Assembly: GCA_051453625.1 (NCBI GenBank)
Contig: JBOZIK010000001.1
Location: 214,952,431 to 214,980,348 of the forward strand
DNA length: 27,918 bases
Reading direction: 5' to 3'
Origin: Welwitschia mirabilis
Lineage: Eukaryota; Gnetophyta; Gnetopsida; Welwitschiales
A model generated the notes under the pieces. That model ran no database searches. It saw nothing but the letters and a program-made list of their open reading frames with translations, and was not told where the DNA came from. Below are positions 1-10,551 of this stretch, in pieces (position 1 is the stretch's first letter; each line of letters starts with the position of its first letter). Both the position numbers and the translations under genes were made by a program.

Positions 1-300
1 TCACAATAAGTATATTCCTATTTACATGATAAAGCTTCTTATGCCACACTTTTGCATTATATATAATCCTTAAAAAAAACTTAGTATCTTTTTTAGAAAT
101 ATCTTATAATGTAATGACATAAACATTTAATTTTTTAAGCCTAGTAAAGAGAACTTTATTTGACCTACATTTCTTAATAATACAAACATCTTTATAAAAG
201 TTATAGAAAATATTGCATTACATAGTTGTCTTGAAAATTTTGCATTACATAGCTAACTTACGCTAAGTAAATTATGTTACAAAACCTTTAATATAAACTA
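1..300 (-). pseudogene. Ty1/copia GAG-pre-integrase domain, decayed, cut by window edge
   Basis: Read on the minus strand, this continues the copia polyprotein past the protease. A recognisable WHKKLYHVN segment (20-49) matches the conserved W-H-x-R-L-G-H-x-N zinc-binding motif of the GAG-pre-integrase domain, which precedes the integrase core in copia elements. Upstream, around 190-290, a YIKGF segment sits where the family has its conserved xVxGLKxNLLSxSQL stretch, with stops in it. Integrase, reverse transcriptase and RNase H would lie left of base 1 and are not visible. Several in-frame stops and at least one frame change show it is dead. The order after gag and protease is canonical for copia, which is the strongest support. 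Confidence 0.8.
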
Positions 301-505
301 AATATTTTACCTTAGGTATCTTACCTCCACTAACGTTTCCACTACCTCTCATTGCTGATAAAAGTAACTACACTTTTGTCTTATTTAACTAAGGAAGTGT
401 AACTAGATTTATCACTTATCATATGCCTGAACCATCCACTATTAATATCTCATGGATGTTTTTTCATGATCCATAAGTAAATTTGTGCTAAGGGAGTTGG
501 CCTTA
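300..505 (-). pseudogene. Ty1/copia aspartic protease remnant
   Basis: On the minus strand, 409-449 reads INSGWFRHMISDK. It lines up with the plant copia protease signature W-Y-x-D-S-G-C-S-R-H-M-T-G-D. The catalytic Asp of DSG has become Asn (GAT to AAT) and the Cys has become Trp, so the enzyme would be inactive. In a live element this protease cleaves the gag-pol polyprotein inside the virus-like particle. It lies directly downstream of the gag C-terminal MWVPK motif, as expected. The other copia copy in this window, on the plus strand, has no counterpart at this position. Confidence 0.85.
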
Positions 506-2100
506 ATTTAGGAACCCACATTTTCTTTAATTTTAATTTCACAAAATGCTGGATCATTCTCTTTGGTCTTTCAGCATTGTTAGTGTGGTATCTTTTACTT
601 AACTTATATGGATAATTAAATTAATAATAACTATGTGTGTAGAGATAATAATAACTAATTTGTTTATGAATGCTAAATATCCATACCTTGGCTTATAGTT
701 CCACTTATTCTAGGCCACTTCTATTATTGACAAATTGCTAATCTTAACCTTAAATGCTAAGTTATCATTTGCTAATCTATTATAAGAACTCCTTTTTTTC
801 TCATAAGCTAATTCATGATTAACAAGTAATTTCTTAATTTTGGAACATATTTTTTTATAACTTAATAATCTCTTTATAAATTAAGTCATACCTTTCTTAA
901 AGTGTCATACCTGTTTCATTTGCATGTTCTAACTCTTACTCATTTACTTCCTCTTCTTTGTCAATTTGGATATGGTTATGTAAGATGAGTGAGATCTTTC
1001 TTCATATGAAGTATCTACTTTTGTAGAATATTCATCTTCATCCCAACCTATGAAAAATGATTTTTGTTTTTTGAACTTTTTTCCTTTGTTTTTTCCCCCT
1101 ATAAATGATTAGATATAGGATATTAAGGTGAAATGTTCTCATCCTTTATAAATCCAACATTCTAATCTTGAAATATCATTCTTAAAAATAGAAAAAATAT
1201 AAGAAGGCTTACCTTTAAACTTATTTCTTCTTTGAGATCTTAATGGCTTTCTATAGTCCTTCTTACTTTTTGTTTTTACATGAGAGTAGTCTATTGACAT
1301 GTATGATGATGAGAGATAGCTCGTCGTCCATATCATCTTCTAAATCATCAACATCTAAAGTTTTTTAGGCTTCTCTTTAGAGTCTGGTTTGGATATTCCA
1401 TTTGTCTTAAATGCAATGGAATTTTCTTTTATGGAACTATCTTGAATGAGGTTCATCTCATAATCCATCAAGGCACTCTGTGGTTCTTCAATCTTCATAG
1501 CATTGAATTTTGTTAATTCTTTCATTGTTGTTGTCTGTTGACTATATTCTAAAGTTAAGGATTTAATCACTTTCTAAATCACTTTAGCCTCTAGAACATC
1601 TATACCAATTCCATGAATTTCGTTCACAATGTTATTGACCCATGTGAAGTATTTGTGCACTCTATCTTCACCATTCATCTTTAAGTTCTCCAACTAATTC
1701 ATTCAAATCAAGATATTTGATTTCTTGATAATTGAAGCACCCTCATTAATACCTTTCAAGACATTCCATATTCCTTTATCAGTCTTGCGTCTGCCTATTC
1801 AATTGAAATCTTTCAAGTAAAGGCTGAGTAAAGAGAATTCTTTACCTTTGAATCATACATGAAATTTGTCTTATCTTGGTTTTCTGATTTCCTCTCAGGC
1901 TTGACTTGTGTAAGAGTATTTCCTACATCATCTATGAAGGTTTATATTAGCTACAAATATCCATCTTCAATTCTTTGTCAAACTTAAAACTTAAAATATT
2001 ATAAGTATTATGCATCCTCATCTTCTAATAGGCATAAAGAGTAGAGATCTAACAAGTGACATGTCTTCTATAGTTCATTTAAGTATGTTAGTTTTTTTTG
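505..2100 (-). pseudogene. Ty1/copia gag (DUF4219-UBN2-CCHC type), decayed
   Basis: This gag remnant is collinear with the better-preserved copy at 23877-26060. In minus-strand order: a DUF4219-like N-terminus at ~2050-2010 that has lost about four codons relative to the other copy; a UBN2 region at ~1930-1380, including a LTLEYSQQTTT stretch and a QSALMDYEMNL stretch; a ruined CCHC knuckle at ~1175-1134 (CWIYKG, stop, EH) where the second Cys is Tyr; a charged linker with an FIGWDEDE segment; a second degraded knuckle at ~660-600; and the C-terminal KMWVPK motif (527-505). Gag forms the particle and binds RNA. Stops and frame changes occur throughout. The two open stretches 1139-1336 and 1355-1570 are pieces of this one gene. 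Confidence 0.9.
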
Positions 2101-2106
2101 TGAGAA

Positions 2107-2122
2107 CCTAGTTCTAATACCA
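2107..2122 (-). promoter_or_regulatory. Primer-binding site for initiator Met-tRNA (copia, minus copy)
   Basis: The minus strand reads TGGTATTAGAACTAGG. The usual plant copia site begins TGGTATCAGAGC and pairs with the 3' end of initiator Met-tRNA to prime minus-strand DNA synthesis. The two differences are C-to-T and G-to-A. It lies between the LTR and gag, as expected. Confidence 0.85.
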
Positions 2123-2130
2123 CTTAAGAA

Positions 2131-3519
2131 TTATTAAACTCAGAGGAAAGAAGTGAATGAGTTCATCTAAATAAAAATTTAACAATTAAAAAAAAAAAGA
2201 AAATCTCAAAAATAAATAATACCAATTTACATGGTTCCATAACTGAGGTATGTCCACGCATAAAGAGTATACTCCATTCATAACTCTAGATATCTTTAAC
2301 CTATAAAAATAATGGTTTTGGAGTATCTCTAACCTTACAAATGATTGATCTCAAGCTCTTATCACAACTCAAGATGCAATCCATCCAAGGGTTTCCTTAT
2401 ACTATGGAGTCCTTAAGAAAGGGATCCTAAAAAGACAAATGTATAAAATGATTTTACACTAAAAATAAGAGATTCAACAAATTATATATTTCAATTGAGA
2501 ACTACCAAAACTTATAATAAAAGAAGAAACAAACCTGAAATTATGTACCAAGTGAAGTTGCTTTAGTTTTTTTAATAATGTAATTACCTAATAGTATTAA
2601 CATGGCATGGAACTATCAATGGATAAGCATAGAATGTAAGATGTCTTCATTAATTATGCATTCCAGTTGATCCTTAAAATATTTTAGCTTCTAAAGGACT
2701 AATCAATTATTCAAAAACTCCTTCAATGATTTTATTTATGCCTTTTATACTTCTTAAGTGAGCTGGTTAGTTAACCTAAAGAAATAATCATTTAAATTAT
2801 TTTTAATATTGTCTAATAGGTATAAAAACTATTTTTAATTATCTAATGGCTATTTTTATTTTGCGTTAATTNNNNNNNNNNNNNNNNNNNNNNNNNNNNN
2901 NNNNNNNNNNNNNNNNNNNNNNNNNNNNNNNNNNNNNNNNNNNNNNNNNNNNNNNNNNNNNNNNNNNNNNNNNNNNNNNNNNNNNNNNNNNNNNNAATGA
3001 GTTTTAAACTATTTTTTTAATCCTTTGTGATTAATAATTTGATGTAAAAAACTTTCCTAGATCCCTGGAAATGAATAAACCATCAATGCCATCCTATTAG
3101 TACAAACTGACTTCTACCTACTTTAGTTCAGCATAAACATCTCCATATCATAAATGTCTTTTGTCAGTGCATCCAATGTATATGTCTTTCTATTAATAAA
3201 TATTTTTTTTATATTTTAGGTTTAGTTTCAATGTAGATGTCTTCCATCTTATAAACATATTTCTAATAAATATCTTTCACATTATAGACATCTGTAGTTA
3301 AACTTTGTCCAATCTTCATAAACTCTAAACTAAATCATCCCTACTCTCAAGTCTTTTGTGTGAATCTATTAAGTTCCTAGAACATTGGTTTTTCTAACTG
3401 ATGATTCGCATTTGTATTTAAAGTGTACTACAAACTTGAAGATATCTTCAATACCTTATTTGCACTCAGATACATTACATTTAACAAGTGAAATCATCAA
3501 AACTTATCTTTTGCCAACA
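2131..3519 (-). repeat. 5' LTR of the minus-strand copia element
   Basis: The minus strand begins TGTTGGCAAAAG at 3519, followed by AGTTTTGATGATT. This aligns with the start of the plus-strand LTR at 22500 (TGTTGAAAAATC, AGTTTTGATGATT). The 3' portion also aligns: a block with TTGTAAGGTTAGAGATAC (~2340-2320) and a GAACTCATTCACTTCTTTCC stretch at ~2163-2144 correspond to TTGTAAGGTTGTTGATAC and GAACTCATTCACCCCTTTCC in the other copy. Length is about 1.39 kb including a 124-N gap. The 3' CA terminus is not clear. LTRs carry the element's promoter and polyadenylation signals, but I cannot point to a specific TATA box. No second LTR of this element is in the window. Confidence 0.82.
2872..2995. 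other. Assembly gap (124 N)
   Basis: A run of 124 N inside the minus-strand copia LTR. Unlike the 100-N gaps, I see no repeated sequence across it, so it is probably a genuine sized gap. Confidence 0.95.
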
Positions 3520-3599
3520 AACTTCACTAGCAAGTGATAATTTTTTTTTATGAAGATTGATTTATAATTTAACATGCTTAAAAATATTTTGTACATATT

Positions 3600-4250
3600 T
3601 TGATATGTCTAAAGTACATTACTATATTTTAATGACCAATCTTTGTTATTTTTTATCAGCTCTTTATTAGCTCTTTCACCTGGATCATAATTTTACGAGT
3701 GGTAAGGGGTAGATACTTTATGAGTTATATCATATTTCTTTAATAATTTTTCTAGGATCTAATTACAAAAATTGGTACCTTCATCATTAATAAAAGCTAT
3801 ACAAATATCAAATAAGGATAAGATATTCTTGTGAAGGAACTTAAAAAACATTTTAGCATCATTACTCAAGGATAATATTCCACCCATTTAGTAGCATAAT
3901 CAATACATGATATGATATATTACTAATGAAAGGAAGGGGGATAAGATCCCTAAAAGTATATGCTTCATACATCAAAACATTTAACTTTTACAATTAGGTT
4001 AATAAGCATCGTATCTCGCTTAAATATACTACCTAATTTTTGAAACTTCTTATAGATTTTATAATATAGATAAGCATATTTTAAAATAATGGAAAGATAA
4101 TAAGTCACGTTATAATACATTATCAGTTGTTTTTATAAAAAATAATGGTCTTGATAAATACCTTTATGATATAATTCTAGGATACCCCTTAGCTCCTCAT
4201 AATAAATACATCTTCTAATCATTTAATTAGAAAAATACATAAAAATTAGT
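3600..4250 (-). pseudogene. Athila-like Ty3/gypsy integrase, decayed
   Basis: The minus strand shows the integrase of an Athila-type gypsy element. After the zinc-finger side (KTTDNV, then a GSIFKRDTM segment at ~4035-3990 matching the family GNISxRxEMP stretch) comes the catalytic core. There, NDAKMFFKFLHKNI is followed by INDEGTNFCN (3794-3761), the family's ISDEGTHFCN with the second acidic residue of the D-D-E triad. Then KKYDITHKVSTPYHS matches the KKYGVxHRVATPYHPQ motif. A KWVE segment near 3890 precedes the core. Stops interrupt every part. Integrase would insert the element's cDNA into host DNA. The 3' end is lost just before the copia LTR at 3519. Confidence 0.9.
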
Positions 4251-4399
4251 TTTCAAAGTTGATCATTTACTTATTAAATGAATTCATATCTTTCATTGTT
4301 AATAAGATTAGGAAAAGAAACTTATTAAAAATGTAATTTCCAAAAGAAACATACTAATGATGTGAGAGGCATGTAAAGTTTTATGTGAAAAAAAGAATC

Positions 4400-5040
4400 A
4401 CTGATGGGTAGAGATGAGTCATTGATATATGAAACATAAAAACTATGATTAGCAACTATGTTTTTAGATGCTTTTTTTTTTTCATTTTCTATATGACATT
4501 ATTATAATAATAGAATCCATCTAATTAATGAGGTTTGAGATCATTTTTATTTTAAAGGTATACAAGAGAAAGATGATTAGTAAAAATAATAACTTTTTAA
4601 TTAAGAAGATAAGAATAAAATTTATTTCTAAGGTAAAGATTATTTTAATAAATCTCTTTTTAAATGGTAGAATAGCTTAGCTAATAACTAACTAGAGATA
4701 TTCTTACATAGTATATAACATAAGGTTTCATATCCTTTCTTTATCGAAAGACTACTGCTAAAGCATAACGACTTGTACACATTTGTTTAAAAGGTAAAGA
4801 ACAATCTATGAGTTACAAGATAGAAGTAGAATTAGTAGTATTTTTAAATTTTTAAATTATTTTTCACATTATTTATTCCATTTAAGAATTGCATTTGTAT
4901 TAAGAAATTCACATATTAGTTAAGAACTTTAGTAAAGTCTTATATAAATATTTTATAATTCCTATCATGTCCTTGGAATGATATCACATCTTTAAAATTC
5001 TTAGGAATTGGTATATTTTTTAATTATTCTATCATTATGA
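4400..5040 (-). pseudogene. Athila-like Ty3/gypsy RNase H region, decayed
   Basis: Between the reverse transcriptase and integrase remnants, the minus strand carries several RNase H landmarks in order. GHDRNYKIFI, stop, DFTKV at ~4980-4925 corresponds to the GHAGFYRRFIKDFSKI connection. A MCTSRYALAVVF segment followed by KPYVIYY at ~4770-4710 corresponds to the MCDASDYAVGAVLGQ catalytic strand, with the catalytic Asp changed to Thr. KNDLKPH, stop, LDG and a NIVANH tail at ~4545-4445 match the KDAKPRLIRW and ENVVADHLS motifs that end the domain. RNase H degrades the RNA of the RNA-DNA hybrid during reverse transcription. It is ruined by stops and frame changes, but the order is intact. Confidence 0.85.
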
Positions 5041-5059
5041 GTTATTTTTCATTGTTTAT

Positions 5060-5720
5060 TTTGATACGATTTACCTTAGACGCCAACTTAAAGCAAGTTT
5101 TATTTCAATAAATCTAAACAAAACTATTTCTAACTTGTTAATGCACGCATCAAATGTATTCTTAAAATTAAAATAAATCATCAATGAAAAATTCTACACA
5201 ATCTATTATTATATCTTAAAATCAGTAATTCCTAAAAGATTACAACAAAATTACATAATTTGAAGGGAACTTTTTATAATAAAATATTTTAAAGAGGCAT
5301 GTTAAATTTTTTTATGTTTTCAAGGATTATTTTGGTTTGTGGTATCCAAAATAATCATCTAAAAAGTAGTATTATAAATTTTCTAAGAGTTTTTCTAATA
5401 TTTGATTAATAAATGGTACTTAAAAATGATCCTTTTTAATAACAACATTAAGTTTTCTAAGGTTCATACACATCCTCCATCCAATAGATAGCCTGATGCT
5501 TACTACTTCTACATTTTTAACTTTTGTTATGATTTTAGATTTCTTAGGGACATAATATATATGGAAAACCTACTTACTATCATATACCAGATAAATAATT
5601 ATAACATCTGATGGATTAAGAACCACTTTTCCATGACTTCCTACATATTGAAATTAGGTCTTCAATGAGTATTACTCTCAAGTGTGGCATTTTCTTCTAA
5701 TTTTATCTTTTATGTACATA
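5060..5720 (-). pseudogene. Athila-like Ty3/gypsy reverse transcriptase, decayed
   Basis: In minus-strand order: an N-terminal stretch with YVPKKSK (~5560) for the family VPKKGG motif; GWRMCMNLRKLNVV and KKDHF at ~5485-5420, matching GWRxCIDYRKLNxATRKDHFPLPF; YYFLDDYFGYHK at 5371-5336, for the family's YYxFLDGYSGYNQ, which holds the first catalytic Asp; and FIDDLF at 5188-5171 for the FMDDFS (YxDD-box) active site. An FDACINKLEIVL stretch follows. Both active-site Asp positions of the FIDD box survive, but stops and indels between the motifs mean no enzyme can be made. The KDHFPLPF form and the neighbouring integrase point to the Athila branch. This lineage call is from memory of the family, not a search. 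Confidence 0.92.
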
Positions 5721-6170
5721 ACTTAGAATTTGTTCCTTTCAGATTAATAAGGATTCATCATATAGTTTTATTATAGTTCTCAAAATTTAAATAAGCTTTG
5801 TTTCATTATTGGGTGTTAATAGACTAGAAAGGACTATAAGGTATCTTTTCTTTTTTCCTAGGTCTACATGTTTTAGGTTATAACATAATGATCTAAATTC
5901 AAGTTTTTTTTAATGTTCTTTAATACTAGAAACTCTAACGGGTTTTTTTGTTAAAGTTTTTTTAAGAAATAGTAAATTATATTATATTAAAACAAAAGAC
6001 AAAATAAGATACAACATAGCTTAAAAGCTATTTTCTTAAGCATGGTAGAAATCCCTCTAACAATCAAAGCCCCAAACATCAACATCTAATTTTATCAAAC
6101 TTGGTTTGCAATTCCAATTAAAAGCAGGCTCTAGAGTAGCATATCCCAAAGGGTAAAATTGATATTTTTA

Positions 6171-6486
6171 TTTTCCATAAAAATCTAGTATCTTCGAGTG
6201 TTCCATAAAAATACTCAATTCGCTTAGGGTTTCCTCTTCTTCTTTCTTTTTTTCTTTTTAAATACCAACGTTTTAGCTTCATTAACATCTTAATATTCAT
6301 GATGATTCATCCCTTTAACTACATTAAGATTTTCCATAAAAATCTAGTATCTTTGAGTGTGCCATAAAAATACTCAATTCGCTTAGGGTTTCCTCTTCTT
6401 CTTTCTTTTTTCTTTTTAAATACCAAGGTTTTAACTTCATTAACATCTCAATATTCATGATGATTTACCCCTTTAACTACATTAAA
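6171..6486. repeat. Tandem duplication, ~158-bp unit, two copies
   Basis: Copy 1 spans 6171-6329 and copy 2 spans 6330-6486. Both start TTTTCCATAAAAATCTAGTA and end CCCTTTAACTACATTAA, with about ten differences and a shorter T run in copy 2. It lies in the gypsy element between protease and reverse transcriptase. On the minus strand copy 1 has a short open stretch rich in Lys and Arg (part of 6118-6300). It ends 17 bp before an N gap, so the true copy number is uncertain. Confidence 0.9.
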
Positions 6487-6503
6487 AATATTCATTTTCA
6501 TAG

Positions 6504-6574
6504 NNNNNNNNNNNNNNNNNNNNNNNNNNNNNNNNNNNNNNNNNNNNNNNNNNNNNNNNNNNNNNNNNNNNNNN
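6504..6574. other. Assembly gap (71 N)
   Basis: A run of 71 N. The flanking sequences do not overlap each other, so unlike the 100-N runs it looks like a sized gap next to a tandem repeat. Confidence 0.95.
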
Positions 6575-6589
6575 GATATTCTTATATAA

Positions 6590-7100
6590 CATAAAAACCT
6601 CCATGATTATGCTTAATTTCTAACAGTATAAAACTCCTTGGGAAAAAATTATTTATCTACTTGTACTAAGAAATCTTAAATGACCACTCTAGGCATTTTG
6701 ATAGATCTATTAGTAAGTTAAATTAATATTTTTAAATCCTAACTATTTATAAATAGAGTAAATCATAAAATTTATACTAGCTTTAAAATCTAAGAGGCCT
6801 TTTGTCTCTGATGCTTAGCATTTATACCTGAACTTATGGGAAAATCTAGACCTTTATACTTTAGAATAACTTAAATTTGTATTATAACACTAAGGTTTTG
6901 AGTCAAAAATGCATTCTTTTTAATGCTATATCTTCTATTAAGTATGAAAATATCCTTAAGAAATTTATCTTAACTAGAGATTGGTTTAAGTGCATTAGAT
7001 AAAGATGTGTTAATTTTTACTAATTTAAATACTTCTAAGATTTTTTTTCATATTCTTATCTTTCCTTATTTTCCTTGTAAAGGTTAGGGAAAGACAAATA
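6590..7100 (-). pseudogene. Athila-like Ty3/gypsy protease region, decayed
   Basis: Minus-strand translation gives INTSLSNALK followed by a DKFLKDIF segment at ~7015-6945, matching the Athila INxPLLEAIK...YAKFLKDL stretch just before the protease. Then, at ~6790-6740, FKASINFMIYSIYK, stop, LGF corresponds to the aspartic-protease core DLGASxNLMPxSxxKKLGL. The catalytic Asp position is no longer an Asp here, and the downstream part carries many stops. The region sits between gag and reverse transcriptase, as in intact gypsy elements. The call depends on position plus this one motif. Confidence 0.72.
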
Positions 7101-7399
7101 AGGAACATGTATTATAGTATTAGGTAATTGTTTTAATTATGTTTTTCTTATGTTTCTTCACTATGTATATCTTTTGTATAAATTATTTTCTTACTTATAG
7201 TTATTATAGAATTAGCCATTTTCATACTAGAACCTTATGTTTCTATAATATTTTCCATCCTCCTAGGTTTATTTTAATTACTTTTTTGATTTTTTATGGA
7301 ATATTCTCTATGAGTAATAGTATTTTAAATGCAAGTAGTTATTATTTGAACTGTTATATATTTTGCTCTATTCTAGTAAATCTAGTATCATAAGAATCA

Positions 7400-8300
7400 A
7401 GATAAAACATTTTTAAAATTACTTCTACTCATTTGTCATAATGGTTAAGTTTTAGTTTGCATAAATTGTTATGGAATTTGTATAACTTAAGGATTGGCCA
7501 CATTTTATGAGTTTCTCCATGAAAAGTTGGGATGTTTCCTCCAATTCAATTATTAGCTTACGAAAAAAGGTTTTCTTTCTTAAATGAATTAATTTCCTTT
7601 ACTTATTTTGCTACAACTTTTTAAAAGATTAAAATTAAAAAGAATTTGTTTATTCTATGTAGGAAACTATTACATATAGCACATATTTTAATAACTTTCT
7701 TGTATTTTTGAGTTGTTTTAGGGAGATAACCTATGCTTAAATAACTTAAAGATTTTAATTCATTTTTCCCCAAATTAGTATTTCATATTCCTTATAATTT
7801 TTACTAAGGATTTCCATGAATTTCCATGCTTCTTATATGTCTTTTTCTAAGAACTTACATTTCATCATTATTTAAAATATACCTACTTCATGATGTTAAC
7901 CCATGATAGAAAAATTGAATTAATCTTTCTTACTTAGAGCCATGTTGTAAATAGGTTATAGCTAAGCTTCTAACACTCTTAAAACGTCATGAAAGTTCTC
8001 ATCATCTTCTTACATATAATTTGTGATTTCTCTTATAAGGGCTTGAGCTTTGTGCATTAATAAAAAGAAAAAAAGTTACAAAACAATCCTTCGCAATATA
8101 TCTCAAGTTGTAATAAAAAGAATCTTTAAAGAAATGTATATTTTTCTTTGAGTATAAATCAAAATGAATTTTACATCCTCTACTTGATCATCAACACAAT
8201 TTATGAAAGTGTTAATGGCACCTCATATTCTTTTTATATAAGGATATTCATGTTTCAAACCTCTCAATATTGAAAAAGAATTTATTGAAAATGATTTAAA
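7400..8300 (-). pseudogene. Athila-like Ty3/gypsy gag, decayed
   Basis: In minus-strand order: ITT, stop, D at ~8115-8100 for the retrotransposon-gag ITTWDxLxxKFLxKFFPP motif, with TGG changed to TGA, followed by FF and a KAQALIREIT segment for the PxKTAxLRxEIT stretch. Then comes a FYHGLT match (about 7912-7894, another frame) for QxFYxGL, and NWRKHPNFSWRN at 7546-7511, a hallmark of Athila-type gag C-termini (NPGWRNHPNFSW), followed by NVANP. Gag is the particle protein. Stops and frame changes occur throughout. The hydrophobic plus-strand ORF 7139-7393 is antisense to the gag-protease linker and is not a gene. Confidence 0.85.
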
Positions 8301-10110
8301 ATAATAATTTATAACATCTTTTAGTATGATTATACATGATGAGGGTTTATTTATTGTGGATTTATAAAATTACCTAATTTTGTAAAAGGATTATAAATTA
8401 TGATAGCTATAAACCATTTGTTGGTACAGGATTTTATTATTAAAAATTTAGCTTTATATTATTGTTTTAAAACATGACATTATTTGATGAATAATCCATA
8501 ATTAAATTTGATAGTTTACAAACATTACTATCATAATTAAGAATGAATAAATTTTCAAACAAGGATGAAGATTAAAGAATATTAAAATAACAATATAATT
8601 AACATAGTGAAAGAGTCAAACTACTTTTACTAAAATTGGAAACACGTGACTAGGACATAAACACATGAATTCATAAAAATCCACTAAAAATTTATAATCT
8701 AGAACACTAAATTCAAATAAAATATAAAAAATTATGCATGTCATAAAAAGTTTAAAACCTAATTCTACCTAATGAAAATGCCAAAAAACTATAGTACCAT
8801 AGTGGAACAAATTAATTAGCTAGCATAAAGAAGAGAAAAAAATTCTCCTTAAAGAATTTCAAATTTTATGGATCTAAGATTTCAATTTTAAAAAAATGCA
8901 AAAAAAAAAATAATCTAATGTTAAATATCTAATATCTAAAAAGTACATAACCAACTATTAGTTTTCACATAAAGAGTTAACATTCAAAAAGTGCATACTT
9001 AAAGATATGATGATGAAAGATAAACCTTTAAATGAGAATGATATATCTTACTATCCTTTTATAATGATCCTCCTTGAGTTATAGAGGCTAATGTGCACCT
9101 TAAATTACTTAAAATTCTAAAGAAACTAAAGAAAAATAATAAACTACGAAATGTACATAACAATAGAGCTTCAATACCAAATTATCTTTGGTAATGACTT
9201 CAAATTTGCAGTCATAGTGTAATGAACCCAAATTACAAGTAAATAGAACATTTTCTTCCACAAAGAGGATCTAAATAATATTAAAAATGTAACAGTTATT
9301 TATATAAAGATTAAAAAGTACAAGTTTTAAGGTAAAATTCATTATTATAAAATTGGAAGGGGAGGCATCCCATGATAACATAAAGCAATAGGAATGTTAG
9401 ATCTAGCATATTCTTAACGTCGGATTGTATAGCTAATTATAGTTCTAATTATGTATAAAAAATTAAAATAGCTACATGATGTTTATAATTAATTTAATAC
9501 TAAAAATATACTAACATAAAACATAAGATTAGTTGTCAGGTATGGAATGCATTAATAATAAAAGAATAAAACATAAAATCAAAGGGATAAACATCAATAA
9601 TAATTAAAAACATCATTAAGATAAGTCATTATTAAAGATCAATCTCCTATTGTAGAGGAATATCATCAATTACTACAATGATGCCTCAAAATTATGAGAT
9701 CAATACATCCATAGATCCATGTATTAAAGTATTATTTTCTTAGCCAAAAGGGCTTAAGTGTCCTTAAGAGTCCTCCAAGTATAGATATAGAAAATTTCTT
9801 GATCACTAGATGTCTTATTCATAATGAAAAAATAGACTTATGTAACCACAGGATGTAGGTATATCACCATCCAAGGGTAGAGAATATAAAACAATATTAT
9901 ACATAAGAGGCATAATGTATGTAATTAGGGCCATATTAATAATAATTTTTTTCTAATAAAATATATGTTCTTAAGTTGTTTAATGTATAATTATGGTCTA
10001 TAAGTTAGTATAAATTTATCTTTCAAAGTTTAACTCTAAATTCTAATACTCTATACATTTTTCTTCTAAGTATTTGTTAATACATTCAGGTTAACCTCTC
10101 TTTCTAGCTT
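8300..10110. other. Unassigned AT-rich stretch upstream of the gypsy gag
   Basis: If the gypsy element was complete, its leader and 5' LTR should lie here on the minus strand. I looked for an Athila-type primer-binding site (TGGCGCCG form) and for LTR ends and could not recognise either. No coding pattern, RNA gene or clear repeat was seen. Confidence 0.5.
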
Positions 10111-10112
10111 TA

Positions 10113-10158
10113 TCTCTCTCTCTCTCTCTCTCTTTTTTTTTTGTGTGTATATATATAT
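10113..10158. repeat. (CT)n and (GT/TA)n microsatellites
   Basis: A run of TC dinucleotides (10113-10132) is followed by a T tract and then GTGTGTATATATATATA (10143-10158). AGAGAGATA just beyond is the inverse of TATCTCTCT at 10111-10119, so the segment could fold back. Confidence 0.95.
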
Positions 10159-10323
10159 AAAGAGAGATAGGGAGAGCAATTTAGGCCTTTAACATGATTC
10201 CATAGGTAAAATATAGTAAGTATTAATATTAAAACGATAAAATAAGAATAATTGAGTGACCAATATATATAATGTATGTATTAATGAGATATTTTCTAGG
10301 AGTAAATCACATTATCTTAAGTT

Positions 10324-10342
10324 AATATGAGAAATTGTATTA
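10324..10342 (+). repeat. Left target-site duplication of SINE
   Basis: AATATGAGAAATTGTATTA, matched by AATATGAGAAATCATATT at 10534-10551 on the far side of the SINE. The first 12 bases are identical and most later differences are transitions. Confidence 0.75.
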
Positions 10343-10533
10343 TCCAAGACAACTTATCCCAGTGGTAAGGTCAAGGGACATACAAACCCAAGGTCCTTGG
10401 TTAAAATCTTTGCGGAGGCGAGGGAACTAATAAAATATTGTGTCTTGGTATCTGTCATCATAAGTTTGCATAGGCCCTAGCTACATGGGGTATTGTGTGG
10501 CACATGATATCTACCTAGAATTCCCTCAAAAAC
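10343..10533 (+). mobile_element. tRNA-derived SINE, about 190 bp
   Basis: The element starts with a tRNA-like head. Its A-box-like segment reads TATCCCAGTGGTAAGG (near 10356-10371), and a B-box-like TGGTTAAAATC lies about 30 bp further (canonical GGTTCRANNC). A non-tRNA body follows, with GGCCCTAGCTACATGGGGT near 10472-10490. SINEs are transcribed by RNA polymerase III from these internal boxes and are mobilised by LINE enzymes. The flanking 18-19 bp direct repeats are the signature of LINE-mediated insertion. There is no obvious poly(A) or poly(T) tail. I cannot name the family. Confidence 0.75.
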
Positions 10534-10551
10534 AATATGAGAAATCATATT
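10534..10551 (+). repeat. Right target-site duplication of SINE
   Basis: AATATGAGAAATCATATT, the partner of the direct repeat at 10324-10342. Confidence 0.75.

Noticed and set aside
7139-7393. Hydrophobic plus-strand ORF of 84 codons resembling a membrane protein
   Set aside because: It is antisense to the gypsy gag-protease linker. Phe/Ile/Tyr richness is what AT-rich DNA gives by chance.
10111-10176. Structured RNA or terminator hairpin
   Set aside because: The fold-back is between two simple dinucleotide repeats and has no other supporting signal.
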